Counted from the stretch's first letter, positions 37,901 through 49,090 are shown. The stretch: DNA of 64,000 nucleotides from Tetracladium setigerum (GCA_031472005.1 PZJY01000005.1:1860001-1924000); one strand, 5' to 3'. Program-made: numbers and translations. The notes: generated by a model from the letters alone, not told the origin.

Positions 37901-38372
37901 TTTGATCTTGTAAAGACTCGGTTTCTTCTGAATCCTCATCTTCTACCACCAGCAAATCAAGAATAATTTCCCGTGCTTCATGTGCCAGTCCTTTCTGAGA
38001 GCCCAGATTATTTAACACATATCCACTCAATGTCTGCCACCATTGTAGCAATCTTCCCGAGCCTGCAATTGCTGGTCTGAGTATGTTGAGTATCGCGAGG
38101 AACGGGGCGAGCCGAGCCGGGTCTTTGGTAAGTTGCGTATTATAGATCGCCTGCAATTCCTCGTGCAGACGTTGTGAAGAGTCCTCATCTGGAGTAGAAT
38201 GCTTTGCGACGTAACCGTGAAGGATTCCAGCGAGGGAAGGAGATAGAGGGATATGAGGAGGGAGGGCGGTGATGGAGGCATTGATTGCCTTTGTGACGTC
38301 TTTGAGGGAACTGCGGGACCGTTTAGCTCTGGCAGATTTAACAAGGGACAAGTATTTATACCTTGAAGTCAT
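34928..38372 (-). CDS. tsc1: hamartin (TSC1) orthologue
   Basis: This is the scaffold subunit of the tuberous sclerosis complex, which with tuberin (Tsc2) restrains Rheb/TORC1 signalling. Four exons (38372-38362, 38310-37752, 37699-35149, 35067-34928) join in phase and give 1086 residues. Exon 1 has only 11 coding bases (MTS plus two bases). The 51-nt first intron is in frame and could be retained. The N-terminal helical-repeat core (MTSSSLKDVTKAI, LLCEFIRHQPPH, LFNIYSRMLFWDRER, FTFLYGLYPINFMSYIRKP) is diagnostic for hamartin. A disordered middle leads to a long coiled coil (about 35.7-36.5 kb, with LRRKQLREARAEAET). The last exon is lysine/glutamate-rich. No lesion was seen despite its length. 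Confidence 0.93.
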
Positions 38373-39191
38373 TGTGCCTGTAGCTACCAGGCGTTATCTG
38401 GATGTCCGAGAAGTTTCGTGCTATCTCTGAAGTCCGTATATAGTGGTATTCACCATAGACTCCCTCCTGGTTGTTGCTTGTTGATCATCGGATACTAGAT
38501 GGGCGAGATTGAAGTTAAGAATCTCAACCTCCGTTGCCGCAGGTGAAACCATTCAGTGTTTTGAGGAAACTTGGAGTATTGGAAAAAGCAAATAATGTCC
38601 AAATCGAAAGGTGAAGTTGATCAGTTGGGATTCATGCCGAGGCCGTGGCTTCACTTTCGGTGGCCCATGACATCTTTTTTACGGTGGCCGAGTTGTCCAG
38701 TTGATCAAAATTTACTTTCGCTTGCATCTCTCCGACCTCGCCTTTCACTGTTTGGGATAACGTCAATCTTCCACCATGATTCTCTTTTTATATTCACACA
38801 TGCTTTGAACTCAAAGTTGATAACAAAAATGTCAAGTGTCAGACAGCCATCAACGCTATCTACACTTCCTTTCCTTCTTTCATCCGAACTCTGCCATGTT
38901 TTCCATGCATATTCTGTTCGACAGTGTTTTGTTCAACCACACAGAAGCCGATCCCTTGCAGCCGAACTTCTGATATCGGTGATAGGAGTTAAAGCTCCAA
39001 CAAAATGATGAAGATAGAGCTGCGGAGGGGTATGTTGATCCCTAAGTGATATAGGATGTATAAAAACAGATCTAAGTTCATATTTTAAAGTCTTTCCTTC
39101 CGTCTTTCTTGTCTTCTACTCTACTCAGCTATTCCTCTTGTCCTCCAAATAATTCACGAAGTATATTGAAAACCGTCTCACAACCACAACA
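38373..39191. promoter_or_regulatory. divergent region between tsc1 and the SDR gene
   Basis: This 819 bp region lies between outward-facing starts. The last 130 bp before the SDR start are pyrimidine-rich. A 145-codon open frame at 38571-39008 has no family features and is probably chance. Confidence 0.5.
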
Positions 39192-40036
39192 ATGTCATCT
39201 CAAACACACCTTCCTCTGCTAGGCAAAACAGCTCTCATCACAGGAGCAAGTCGAGGAATCGGCAAAGGCCTCGCACTCGACCTAGCTAAGCGAGGGGCAG
39301 ATGTAACTCGTTCTTTCCCCTCCCTCTTCATATCTCTCCGAGTCTAATCCTAACCCAGGTAATAATCACTCACACCCAAGGCTCCATATCACTCGCTTCT
39401 GAAATTATCAAAGGAATAACCTCACTCCCCCATCACCCACGCGCCTTCTCCGTCGTCGGTTACCTCAACGAACTTGACAGCCCTTCTCTCACCATCGCAG
39501 CAATCAACAAATGGTTTCAAAGCGAAGGTCGAGACACAACAATCGATATCCTCGTCAACAATGCGGGATGTGAAGTCGTCAAACCACTAAGCGAGATCAC
39601 GCCTGAGGATTTTGCCAAAGTGTATGATCTTAATGTGAGAGGAGTTTTGCTTCTCACCCAAGCGATTCTTCCCTATATCCCAATGAAAGGGAGGATCATT
39701 AACATCTCCTCTGTTGGTGGCCGAGCAGGGATGGCTAGTCTCGGACTTTACTGCTCTAGTAAAGCTGCCTTGGAAGGGCTCACGAGATGTTGGGCTGCGG
39801 AATTGGGAAAGAATGGGATCACTGTCAACGCGGTTAGTCCTGGACCAGTGGAGAGTGAGTTGTTGGCGAATATTCCGGGCGATATTGTGCAGAGACAGAA
39901 GGACGCGACACCGATTGAGAATAGAGTCGGAACGGTAGAGGAGATTGCAGGTGTGGTTGGGTGGCTTGCTGGAGATGATAGTAGGTGGGTTACTGGACAA
40001 GTTATCAGTGCCAGTGGAGGATGGGCTATGTACTGA
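39192..40036 (+). CDS. classical short-chain dehydrogenase/reductase
   Basis: This is an NAD(P)(H)-dependent oxidoreductase of the classical SDR family. Two exons (39192-39302, 39359-40036) join in phase and give 262 residues, the usual length. Visible motifs are TGASRGIGKG (cofactor binding, residues about 17-26), DILVNNAG, a NISSVGG segment with the catalytic serine, YCSSK with the catalytic Tyr and Lys, and SPGPVESEL after strand 6. FabG-like 3-oxoacyl reductases and polyol or glucose dehydrogenases share this pattern. The substrate is not determinable. It converges on the dienelactone hydrolase gene with an 89 bp gap. Confidence 0.92.
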
Positions 40037-40125
40037 GTCAAAGAGAAGTGTGAAATTGAATTCATCCCGTCTACCTAGTAATCTACCATTGCAATACTCC
40101 CATTCACTACATACATGTAATCATC

Positions 40126-40989
40126 CTAAACCAAAAAGGTATCAAACCACGAAACAGCCTGAAGGAAAGCAGCCTCCTTTGCAAATTTGATGTGGGGAAC
40201 AGTGACATCCCCGCGAATGGAGAAGCCGTGGGCAACGCCTCCGTACAAGTTGAGCTGGTATGGTTGTTTCGTGGCTGCAAGAATCTTCTCAGACTTGTGT
40301 CGGTACTCGGTGGTGAAGATAGTATCAATTTCAGCGGCGGCGATAGAGATTGGTCGCTTGACAGCAGCAAGCTCTTCTTCAGTGACGAGACTGGGGTGAG
40401 CGAGGTAACCCACGTCGATTCCCTTTCCTTCGGCCAATTGTCGGACGACATATTTAGCTCCCTGGACTATTATTAGCATTTCGATCTAGACTTTCTGAGC
40501 AGGAAGACTTACAAAACAGTATCCCACAGCACCAATCTTGGTATATCCTGCATCCTTCAAGAACTTAATACCAGCCTCGACCACAGGCTCAACCTCGTTA
40601 ATACCATGAGGGTTACCACCATGAGTTCCACGAGCCAGCCAGCCCGCAAAATCAAAGTCCGCTGGACGATTAATCTTCATGGGATCCCCATTGAATTGAT
40701 CAATCATCAATACATAATATCCGTTTGCCGCCAACTGGTCAGCCATCAATTGGCTGTTCTGCCATATTCCGATAACGTCGGGGAGGAAAAGAATAGCTTT
40801 GTTGGCGTGGATGTTTGCACCACTGGCTTCAGCAATATAGATTTCTGTCGAGCCGAGTTTGGTAGATTTTCCGGTTGGTTGACCTCTATTACGGATTGTT
40901 AGAATGAGGTTCTGCTGTGTTTTGGTGGGGTAGATCTACTCATGTTTAACACCGATAGTGCAGCATTGGGCTGGAGCTTTTGAAGTCAT
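40126..40989 (-). CDS. dienelactone hydrolase family protein
   Basis: This alpha/beta-hydrolase of the dienelactone hydrolase family is probably cytosolic. Exons 40989-40940, 40885-40513 and 40461-40126 join in phase and give 252 residues. The nucleophile motif GYCFGAKY is split by the second intron after GYCF. The acid (AAEID) and histidine (GGVAHGF) complete the expected Cys-Asp-His triad. The N terminus (QCCTIGVKHEGQPTGK) and ILFLPDVIGIW are typical of fungal members. Known relatives act on lactones in aromatic breakdown or on carboxylic esters; which applies here is unknown. Confidence 0.92.
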
Positions 40990-41652
40990 CTTGACAAGTT
41001 TGGCTTGCTGGTAATGATCGAATGTGTGCGAGAATTCTTCGTGGAAGGAAAAAAGGAACGGGGGGGTTTGCGCAATTTGAAGTGACGGGTTTGCAACATT
41101 TGATAGCGCCGAGGAGGAGGGGCAGAGTGGAACTGCACCGGATATGCATATGTCATCGGCAGCTTGCAGGGTCGTAGACAATTGGATAATAGTCATCCAG
41201 AAACGCAAAATACCACAACCGAGCTTCATTGTAACCTCCTAAACTGGCATATAGTGAAGTTCGCTAAACAGTCAGCAATTGCTGTGCCTGCATATCAGTA
41301 CTTGAAAGTTGATGAAAAAGACCGTTCTGCATCTCAAAACCTTGACAGTGATTGCCACAAAACGGCTCCGCCATTACTGAAGAATTTCTAATCTTCAACC
41401 CTTTCTAGCTCTTTAAATGTTTATTATAGTACAAGACATTCCGTTATCCGTCAGCATTTCAGGCTAAAGCACTAAAGTTGACTGCCGGTCAATCTTTTTC
41501 CGGCCACACGGTGACCCAGATCTGTTTAGATAAGCGCGTTCTTGGCAATCAGCTTCCGCGGCAATTTCGAAGGTTAAGCGCGACATCTCGAAATTCATCC
41601 TTGGACGATCATCAGATTTTCGAGGGAGTGTAGTAACCCCCTATCCGCAAAA
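40990..41652. promoter_or_regulatory. divergent region between hydrolase and uL23m genes
   Basis: This 663 bp region holds two promoters facing outward. No gene or recognisable regulatory element was seen. Confidence 0.45.
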
Positions 41653-42371
41653 ATGGCAACAGAAGCAATTGCCCGTCAGGTTCCCAAGCAGCTGAAGCTC
41701 GGAAGAAAACCAGTCTACCTGTTCGTGGCCTCCTCCCGTGCTCATCCCTTGATGAATTGATTTTAACCTAGCACACGACAACAGACCAAACTTCACCCTC
41801 ACCCTCCTCCGAACACCAACCCATCCCCAACATTCGCATCCTTCATCGTCCCTCTCAACCTCAACAAACTCGATCTTCGAGATTACCTGCACAATGTATA
41901 CGGAATCACAGTGCGCGGTGTGCGCTCGTACATTCAACAGCAAAAGTTAATGCAGGATAAACCGGGCATGAAGATGCCGAGACCAAGGAGATGGCATCGT
42001 CCGAGAAGTATAAAGAGGATGATGGTTGAGATGGATCAGCCGTTTGCGTGGCCGGAGGAGCCTAAAGATATGGAACCGTATGTTCTTGTGGTTCTGGTTT
42101 GGTGGTGGATGGTGCTGACTACGTGGACAGATGGGACAAATCTACATTCGATGCTGCGAGGAAGGAGAGAGAGATTATCGAGGCAGAGTATAGACCCGGG
42201 TTCCGTGAGAAGCCGACAAGAGAAAGAGAGAGTATTGCAGAACAGGCGAAGAGTCTGTTGAAGGGTGACACTGCGTGGAGGAGCACACCAAAAGGGGATC
42301 AATGGCAGAATGTGGGAGACGAGGTGGAGGTCGAGACAAATGTTGATGTTATGAAGGCTACCAGGGCATAG
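41653..42371 (+). CDS. MRP20: mitochondrial large-subunit ribosomal protein uL23m, one frameshift
   Basis: This is a component of the mitochondrial large ribosomal subunit near the exit tunnel. Exons are 41653-41720, 41785-42077 and 42131-42371. The core reads PNFTLTLLR, then FASFIVPLNLNKLDLRDYL and YGITVRGVRSY, the uL23 pattern. The basic stretch (KMPRPRRWHRP) and a charged C-terminal helix follow. The frame shifts at CCC 41820-41822. One extra C gives RTPTPSPTFASFIV and exactly 201 codons. Because this protein is needed for mitochondrial translation, a genuine knockout is unlikely and a sequence error is favoured. It converges on the methyltransferase gene with 54 bp between stops. Confidence 0.85.
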
Positions 42372-42425
42372 AGGGAGGTGTATAAAACGGCAGAATTTGT
42401 ACAAAATAAAGATCTAGGGTGTAAG

Positions 42426-43585
42426 TTATGTATGAGTTATTATAGAAGCATCCAAAATTGTTGTCGGTTCTATCCAATTTTCGTCCTCCTGGAATTTTAA
42501 GGCTTCATTGCCCCATCCCCACCATCCTGCTGTCAAGTTTCTAGCAAATATCTCCAATCCTTGATACTCTCCAGTCTTCTTTTGCATCATATCCTCGAAC
42601 AGACATCTCAAACTTGGCTTCCTGGAATGCAAGTCTGGAACTCCAACAACGACTCTCTTCGCAACCCCTTCAAGCTCGGAAGAACCACTCTTCTTTGCGA
42701 CCAGGAAGACCTCATACGGCTTCTTCCACAAGCTATCCAAAGCACACATAGGCTCCCCTGTGCGGTTATTTTCAGCCAAATCCATTCCTCCACCAATTCG
42801 ACACCCCATAGCTGGAACAATTCCAAAGTAAGGTCTCGGAAGATGGTTTTGTTCGTTATCCAAACTCCAACATAACCATCTTGAGCAATATGATCTTTTA
42901 ATGGTAACAAATGAAGTAGCGAGGATATGTCGGATGTATTGTTTGAGATGGAGTATCCGCCTTTCCGTCGGGCAGAACGATTTGGCCATGGTGGGTCCAT
43001 CACGATGAGATCGAATTTAGGGACATTTTGAGTGAATCTTGATCTTGTGGTAAGAATATCTCCGTTTAGGACTGTTGACCTTGGCGGTATGGAAGCATTG
43101 ACGTGTTGGCTATGCTTAATAGTCGTGAAAATATTCTTGTCATTGCGATATAAAAATTCTGAATTTGGGAACGCCTTCTCAGATGACTGACCCATGGGAC
43201 TGGAGCGTTTCTCCTTCTCTTGTTGAACTCCCACTTCGGTATCAAGCTTTTGCTTCTTCTTCTTCTTTGCAGTTGTCGAACACCGCGATATACCACGAGT
43301 TTGTTCCGTCACCCTCTGTAGACACCAAGGCCCATCATGACTTTGCTTGATTTCAGCAAGAGAAAATTCCAAATATTTCTGAATTAGTAGATCACTAATA
43401 CTGTGCTGTCCAAGATGTGCTTTTGCTTTGGATGACTTAGGCTCCAGTGATGGAAATGGGTCTACCAGAGGTTCCGCAGATAACAATCTCTTTGTCCCAC
43501 CTTGAGAGAGTTCTATGGATTTCGGGATATCGATAATCGTAATTGAGGCTGTGGCATTTTGGTAAATGATACAAGAAGAAGACAT
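42426..43585 (-). CDS. METTL4-like MT-A70 family methyltransferase, one frameshift
   Basis: This is an S-adenosylmethionine-dependent adenine N6-methyltransferase of the MT-A70 superfamily, METTL4 branch. The catalytic motif DPPW lies in VMDPPWPNRSARR. It is followed by VGVWITNK, ELVEEWIWLKITAQGEP, LDSLWKKPYEVFLVAKK and the C-terminal FARNLTAGWWGWGNEALKF, the order seen in METTL4 proteins. The start is placed at MSSSCIIYQN (43585); an upstream ATG at 43642 adds 19 residues. The frame breaks at CCCC 42755-42758, and one extra base yields exactly 387 codons. Family members have been linked to DNA 6mA and to U2 snRNA m6Am methylation. The target here is unknown. Confidence 0.88.
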
Positions 43586-44250
43586 TGCAAAGATGGTGAT
43601 TAAAGGAATATCGGTTCCAAAGATTTTAGGAGGGAAGTGCAAGTAGGTAGGGAGTAATTAGCAGATAAAACAAAACGGAAGATGATGTCTTGTTAGCCAA
43701 GCTAAATCGACGTTGATTTGCTGACCTCGAAAGTATCGAAATTGAATAATGCAAATGGGTGGATAATGGATTTATGTCGTCGGATTTATTTGTCTGATGG
43801 CAAGCATAAGAGCACGCACGTGCTTCGTACCTACATACCATCCTTCTTCCACGAAGATTCTAAAGAAAAAGGAAGAATACCTAAGTGAATAAGTATAATC
43901 TCTTAACCAATCATATCTTCGCAATATGCAACTTCCGAAGTCGGGCAGACGCTAAAATATGACGTCCGCGGCTCAATATTCTCGAGATCGGCGCTGCTCG
44001 GCTTTACAAAATGCATTGCCGACGTGACCATTGAGGATTGCCCGAACATCAAGTTTGCAACACAACTTCTCCTCCACAACCCCACAATCCCCATTCTCTT
44101 TCTCCTGGGCAAACTTTGCATACTCCCCGACACCTTACCGTTGATCCAACTTCCATAGGTACTTTTGCACAACAATACTCCACGGGATGACCGTCGCAGA
44201 GCAAACTCAAAGATAACAGTTGCCCCGGAAGGCGAGTGGCACATTTAGGG
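43586..44250. promoter_or_regulatory. divergent region between METTL4-like and carrier genes
   Basis: This 665 bp region lies between outward-facing starts. A 113-codon minus-strand frame at 43903-44244 shows no family features and is judged chance. Confidence 0.45.
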
Positions 44251-45450
44251 ATGCCCTCGGCCCTCATCAACAATGCCCCTCCAGCCATGCTTCACCTGGA
44301 CAGATCACAACAGGATATGGCTGTGTCTACTGGGAGAAGGGGCGTGAAAGCCTCCATATGTCCCACGGACGAAGACGCGATTCCCAAGGCGAAGAAGAAA
44401 CAGAGTTGGGATTACATATGGAGGACCGGCGTTGCAGGAGGATTAGCAGGAAGCGCGGTTAGTTTCCCAGATATATAGAGGATCTGAGACTGATTTATAT
44501 AGGCCAAAACACTTGTAGCCCCTCTTGACCGAGTGAAGATCCTCTTTCAATCTTCGAATCCCCAGTTCCGAAAATACACAGGATCATGGTTTGGTGTCGC
44601 GCAAGCCATGAGAGATATCTACGATGTAGATGGGGCAAGAGGTTTATTTCGCGGCCATTCGGCGACCATTCTCCGAATCTTTCCCTACGCGGCCATCAAG
44701 TTTCTAGCCTACGAGCAGATACGATCAGTAATTATCCATTCTCCCGATCAAGAGACACCCATTCGAAGGTTGTTGAGTGGTAGTCTGGCTGGCGTTACAA
44801 GCGTGTTCTTCACGTATCCATTGGAAGTTATGAGAGTGAGATTAGCGTTTGAGACAAAGAAAGACGGTGCCAATGGTTTGAGCGCGATATGTAGGAAGAT
44901 ATACAATGAAGCGCCTCCATCTCAGAAACCGACTTCAGGAGTATCCGCGGTAGTTGCGGAGACAACAAAAGCCATTCGAGCTGTAACACCAGCCAGCGGG
45001 CTGGCCAATTTTTATAGAGGATTCTCGGCAACTATGGTGGGAATGCTGCCATATGCAGGAATCTCCTTCTTGACACACGACACAGCCGGAGATCTGCTTC
45101 GGCACCCGGTGGTTGCACAATATACTACCCTTCCCAAACCAAAATCATCACCAGAGCACAAACCACCGCCACTTCGAAGTTGGGCTGAATTGTTAGCTGG
45201 AGGAGCAGCAGGAATGGTCTCACAAACAAGTGCATACCCAATAGAGGTCATACGAAGGCGGATGCAGGTTGGCGGGGCAGTAGGAGACGGGCATCGATTG
45301 AATATTGGCGAGACGGCAAAGATGATATACAAAGAACGCGGCTTCAGAGGATTTTGGATTGGTCTGACTATTGGCTATGTGAAGGTCGTACCAATGGTGG
45401 CGGTGAGCTTTTATGTTTACGAGAGGGGGAAGATGTGGTTAGGGATTTGA
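44251..45450 (+). CDS. LEU5: mitochondrial carrier, Leu5/SLC25A42-like (CoA transport)
   Basis: This inner-mitochondrial-membrane carrier belongs to the SLC25 family. Two exons (44251-44457, 44503-45450) join in phase and give 384 residues. Three repeats each carry a Px[DE]xx[KR] motif: PLDRVK, PLEVMR and PIEVIR. The first repeat runs across the intron (AGGLAGSA/AKTLVAPLDRVKILFQ), matching the Leu5/Graves-disease-carrier group that supports coenzyme A accumulation in mitochondria. A second signature in each repeat (YDVDGARGLFRG, ASGLANFYRG, YKERGFRGFWIG) is intact. An insertion rich in proline and lysine sits between repeats two and three (KPKSSPEHKPPP). Confidence 0.9.
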
Positions 45451-46124
45451 ACATCTTTACGTGCATGATAGAAAATCATGGGTTACTGGTATTGCATTGG
45501 TTCCGTTGGCTTGTGGAAGCCTTTCAGATAGGAGTTCAGGAATCAGAGGACTCTTTTTTTCCATGCCCCTTCATTGGGTTGTGTTACTATTTTGATGAAC
45601 CTCGATCTTTGATAAGAATTTTCGAAAATTTTGTGTTTGTTTTGATACGAAAAAAATATATTGACTTTAGTTCCACTGTCGATGGACAAGTGCACCCACA
45701 CAAGTCACGGTGATTTGTTATGTTTAAATATTAAAGAAGCCGGTTTGAGAAAGATTGTTTGAGATTAGTAAAAGCTAGGTAATTCAAGCGAATATTGTCA
45801 ACGATACTATATACTAAGGTATGGCAAGTGGGCTAACAGAGATATCCTTTAATGTGTTTATCTGTCGTAGTCCGACGGTCTGCCCCTTCTCATATTATAC
45901 AACCAGGTTTGGCCTTGCAAATTTCCTACATCACTTGTCGAATCCAAACACATAATCTTCCTTTTTTTTACAACTCTCTCTGAAAATCTCACCTAGCTCG
46001 AGACAACCAGAGATAAATCAAACATCAATAATCAAGGAAACAGATATGTGGGTTGTGCCAAGATAATATAGGTGCATATTGTACCTAGAAGGGATATGTG
46101 TGGAAACAACCACATCATCCTTCC
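45451..46124. other. intergenic region before 5S rRNA
   Basis: This AT-rich stretch includes a T7 run near 45555 and poly-T near 45962. No gene was seen. Confidence 0.5.
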
Positions 46125-46243
46125 ACATACGACCATAGACTGAGGAGAATTGGGCATCCCGTCCGCTCTGCCATACACAAGCCTCAGATCGGTAGATTAG
46201 TAGTTGGGTGGGTGACCACCAGCGAATCCCTGCTGTTGTATGT
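46125..46243 (+). rRNA. 5S ribosomal RNA
   Basis: This 119-nt gene starts ACATACGACCATAG and ends TGTTGTATGT; its ends pair to form helix I. It contains the internal control region and conserved loop (TAGTAGTTGGGTGGGTGACC) and the CCACCAGCGAATCCC stretch of fungal 5S rRNA. The internal helix arms CTGAGG and CCTCAG are complementary. Only a TTTT follows at 46246, a short RNA polymerase III terminator. It stands alone, as expected for Pezizomycotina, where 5S genes are dispersed and not in the rDNA repeat. Confidence 0.93.
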
Positions 46244-46669
46244 AATTTTCTTTATGCACTTTTTGGCATCTCTTTTGTCAGTTCGGCACACAATACCTAT
46301 CTAAGAGAGGTACGTACATACATAATAGGGATGCGGCGGTTTCAAGCTTCTTTTTTTTGGTATTTTTTTAGTTCGGTTGGATATTATTTGGAGATCAAGG
46401 CTTGTAATTGATATGTTACGAGTCATTTGATTACTGTTTTTGAGCGAGGCGCTGATGCTAATTAGACGTGTGTACATTTCTTTATCTCCGTAGGCATAAC
46501 GCTATTGTTCTTAATTTGTTCAATCTGTTGACTTTTATTTGGCTTTGTACTTTTGCTATCCTATTGGGTCCTTGGCGGTAAATGATCTTGAAGTTATCAG
46601 TAAAGGACAATACCCCAGCCAAGAAATAATATCATCCCTCTTCTATTCTTCAGTAAACACCCTTCATAA

Positions 46670-47176
46670 TCATTGAAAACTCATTCCCACTAATTCCATA
46701 ATTTCTTTCAAAAGTCCTACCCGTTTAAAATTGTATAAAAGGCTATGGCTCAAAAGTGTGTGGCAAGTTTGCTCTACATTTTTAGTGACATACACCGCTT
46801 TCAGTCCTGGACACCTACGAAGACATTGGTTGACGGAACCCAACTTCCAAAGTATTAAAACTAAAATATGCACGAAAAGGCTACTGCGTCCGAAGAAAAA
46901 TTGGGATGTGGAGAGGTTGCTGCTTAGGCTTGACTTCAAGTTCAGAATGGTACACCCAACACTTCGCCATATCATATCACTCGAAACTATTATTAGTCTT
47001 TCTTGCCAACACTTCAAATGATTCTCTTGGGAATGGAAAGAACCATTACATGGATTGGCTAGATAAAGAGATGGAAGGGAACAAGATACTAGATGCGGAG
47101 ACAGTGTTAGTCCATTTCGTTCGCCTCTTGCCATTCGTCGACAAATAAGAGCTGGTAATTTCCAAGTAGGTGCCAT
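46670..47176 (-). CDS. doubtful open frame, 168 codons
   Basis: A minus-strand frame whose C-terminal part (CLRRCPGLKAVYVTKNVEQ, then YNFKRVGLLKEIMELV) reads like a real protein. The N-terminal part is unconvincing. It could be the last exon or a decayed copy of a fungal 2EXR/F-box-type gene. No start, intron or family was fixed. Confidence 0.25.
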   Translation of the reverse strand: MAPTWKLPALICRRMARGERNGLTLSPHLVSCSLPSLYLANPCNGSFHSQENHLKCWQERLIIVSSDMIWRSVGCTILNLKSSLSSNLSTSQFFFGRSSLFVHILVLILWKLGSVNQCLRRCPGLKAVYVTKNVEQTCHTLLSHSLLYNFKRVGLLKEIMELVGMSFQ

Positions 47177-48404
47177 GTTTTATTCTTTTTTATTACTGTC
47201 AAATGATCGACACTGCTTCAAATCTCGCCTCCAATCATTCGCTCGTTCGTTTAACTCGATTCATTCATTCACCCAGCCAGCTGCTAACAACCCAAACCTC
47301 CAGAACTTTTGCCCACTGTGATACATTCAAGTCAACCTTTGTTGCACCTGATCAAATATTTGGGCTGAAGGTTAGAAACACCAAGAAATAATATCGATAA
47401 TGGAAAACAACGTGCACTTTACGTCCCTCGCCCACCCCTTTTGACAGGCCGCCATTCTAACATCGAGTCTCTGCTGCCAACTTACTTACCTACATGCACG
47501 CCAGCTCATGACTTTTCTTCCATCAAAAGGTGGCGATTTTCCAGAATTCTCTCACCCAAACCAAATGGCTGTCTGATCCTTCACTCGCCCCCAATAATCC
47601 CACATTGCATCAGGCTCATAATGTGCCAAGACCCACTTCCATAACATGAAACTCATAAATAGATATCAAAAGCTCATGTTTCTGCACAGAATCAAACACT
47701 AGACAAAGCCGTTTATCCGATCTTATCAGTTACCGCAGACCAGATAACCTTATCGATGCGTGTGTTTCACTGTTCCGTGGCAAAAGCTTAGACATGGCGA
47801 AGCACTATGTCTGCGTCGGGATCCCTTTTAATAGCAACGCTTCGAAAATGTGACATATGTGCGTTAAAAAAATTGAAGCAATCTTCCGCACATGTTGTGG
47901 CTTGAAATGAAACTCTTTTATTGGGGACTTTTAAATATTATTTCCTATCAGGTTGCCATGCACGTTGCGGGCTGGATTTTGCTAGCGCAGTGGTCTATTT
48001 TTAGGTGCCAGTCAGGATCATGGGTGGGAATTCATGACGCATGGCTGCCATTTGTGGAGGCTGCAATAGTGGTTGTGAGGCTCTGGGGTATTATTTAAAG
48101 CCGCATTGTGAGGTACGCATTCGATATGGACAGATTGCTTCGTGCATGTTGCAAGGCAGACTTCTGAGGGAAAGTAAGAAGTGATCGCAAGAGAAGTTAA
48201 ACTAAGGGATCTGAACACTCTTCGATCCGAATGGAGCGCCACTAGTGTAGTCTTCACTTCTTAGAAGAAATAGGATTTTCGATGGCATAAATCCAATAGT
48301 TTTGATGAATTGTAAATACCAGCCAAAATATGGCACTCGATTGTTCTTGTGTTAGATACCAACAGGATATGTGAATTCTATTTCGTGAGGAAGGTCTCGC
48401 CGAT

Positions 48405-48783
48405 CTAAATCATCTCACAATGCTCCGTCGGTGAGTCCAGCATCCAGTCAGGATGTCCTTTGACGGAATTCCAGTCTGAGAGCTTGTCATAAATGGAAAT
48501 GATCCCGGCTTTTTCGAGGAGCAATAGCCCGCCTACAACTGGTGCACTCCGACTTAGCAGAAGTATTCCTCCAAGTAGCACCCGATAAAATAGGCACGGG
48601 TTAAAAGAATGAGGTAGGCAAGAAGTGCGTTACATATTTGCATCGTTATCAGGGAGAACGGATTCGCTCACTTCCAATGGGGCCCAGTTCTCGATACCGT
48701 TCAAAGATTATACCGATTGCGGAAAGTATGAGCTTGATCGCCCACAAAGGGTGTTGGAGGTTGGAAAGGAGAGATTCAACTAG
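48405..48783 (-). pseudogene. probable coding remnant or unannotated small gene
   Basis: The minus strand reads protein-like in two blocks. The first starts near 48780 (LVESLLSNLQHPLWAIKLIL, then FERYRELGPIG), preceded by a branch-like CTGAC and an AG. The second ends at a TAG at 48405. It is a hydrophobic stretch (ILLLSRSAPVVGGLLLLEKAG) followed by SIYDKLSDWNSVKGHPDWM and ending EHCEMI. The blocks are in different frames. A GTGAGC donor at about 48670 joined to a GAG acceptor would link them, but that acceptor is poor. No start codon was located. It is either a small membrane protein with unusual splicing or a decayed gene. The family is not recognised. Confidence 0.4.
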
Positions 48784-49090
48784 CTTGGCAAAAACGATGA
48801 TTTGTCAGCAACACAGTTAAGAGCCCCTCATGCTCTCTCGCTTATCTCTAGAAAAGGTCCGGATCTCGTTCTAGGTAAATAATGAATCCTCTCAATTCAT
48901 TTGTATTATTTTATGAGATTTGCTTTAAATGCGATGTCAGTATCGTCTCAAGTTGCCACCATAAGTTGCCCTGGTGCCAAGAATGCTGCCAGATTCTCAA
49001 TGTCTCATTCCATCATCGCCAATACTATGTTTGCCGTGAGGCATTAATTTCAGTAGTGGAAGGCAGTCTCAACCATGAAACCCAGACACT

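Noticed and set aside
38571..39008. 145-codon plus-strand frame upstream of the SDR gene
   Set aside because: There is no domain, its composition is like the flanking non-coding DNA, and it lies in a divergent promoter region.
43903..44244. 113-codon minus-strand frame between METTL4-like and carrier genes
   Set aside because: No family resemblance; it overlaps the carrier promoter.
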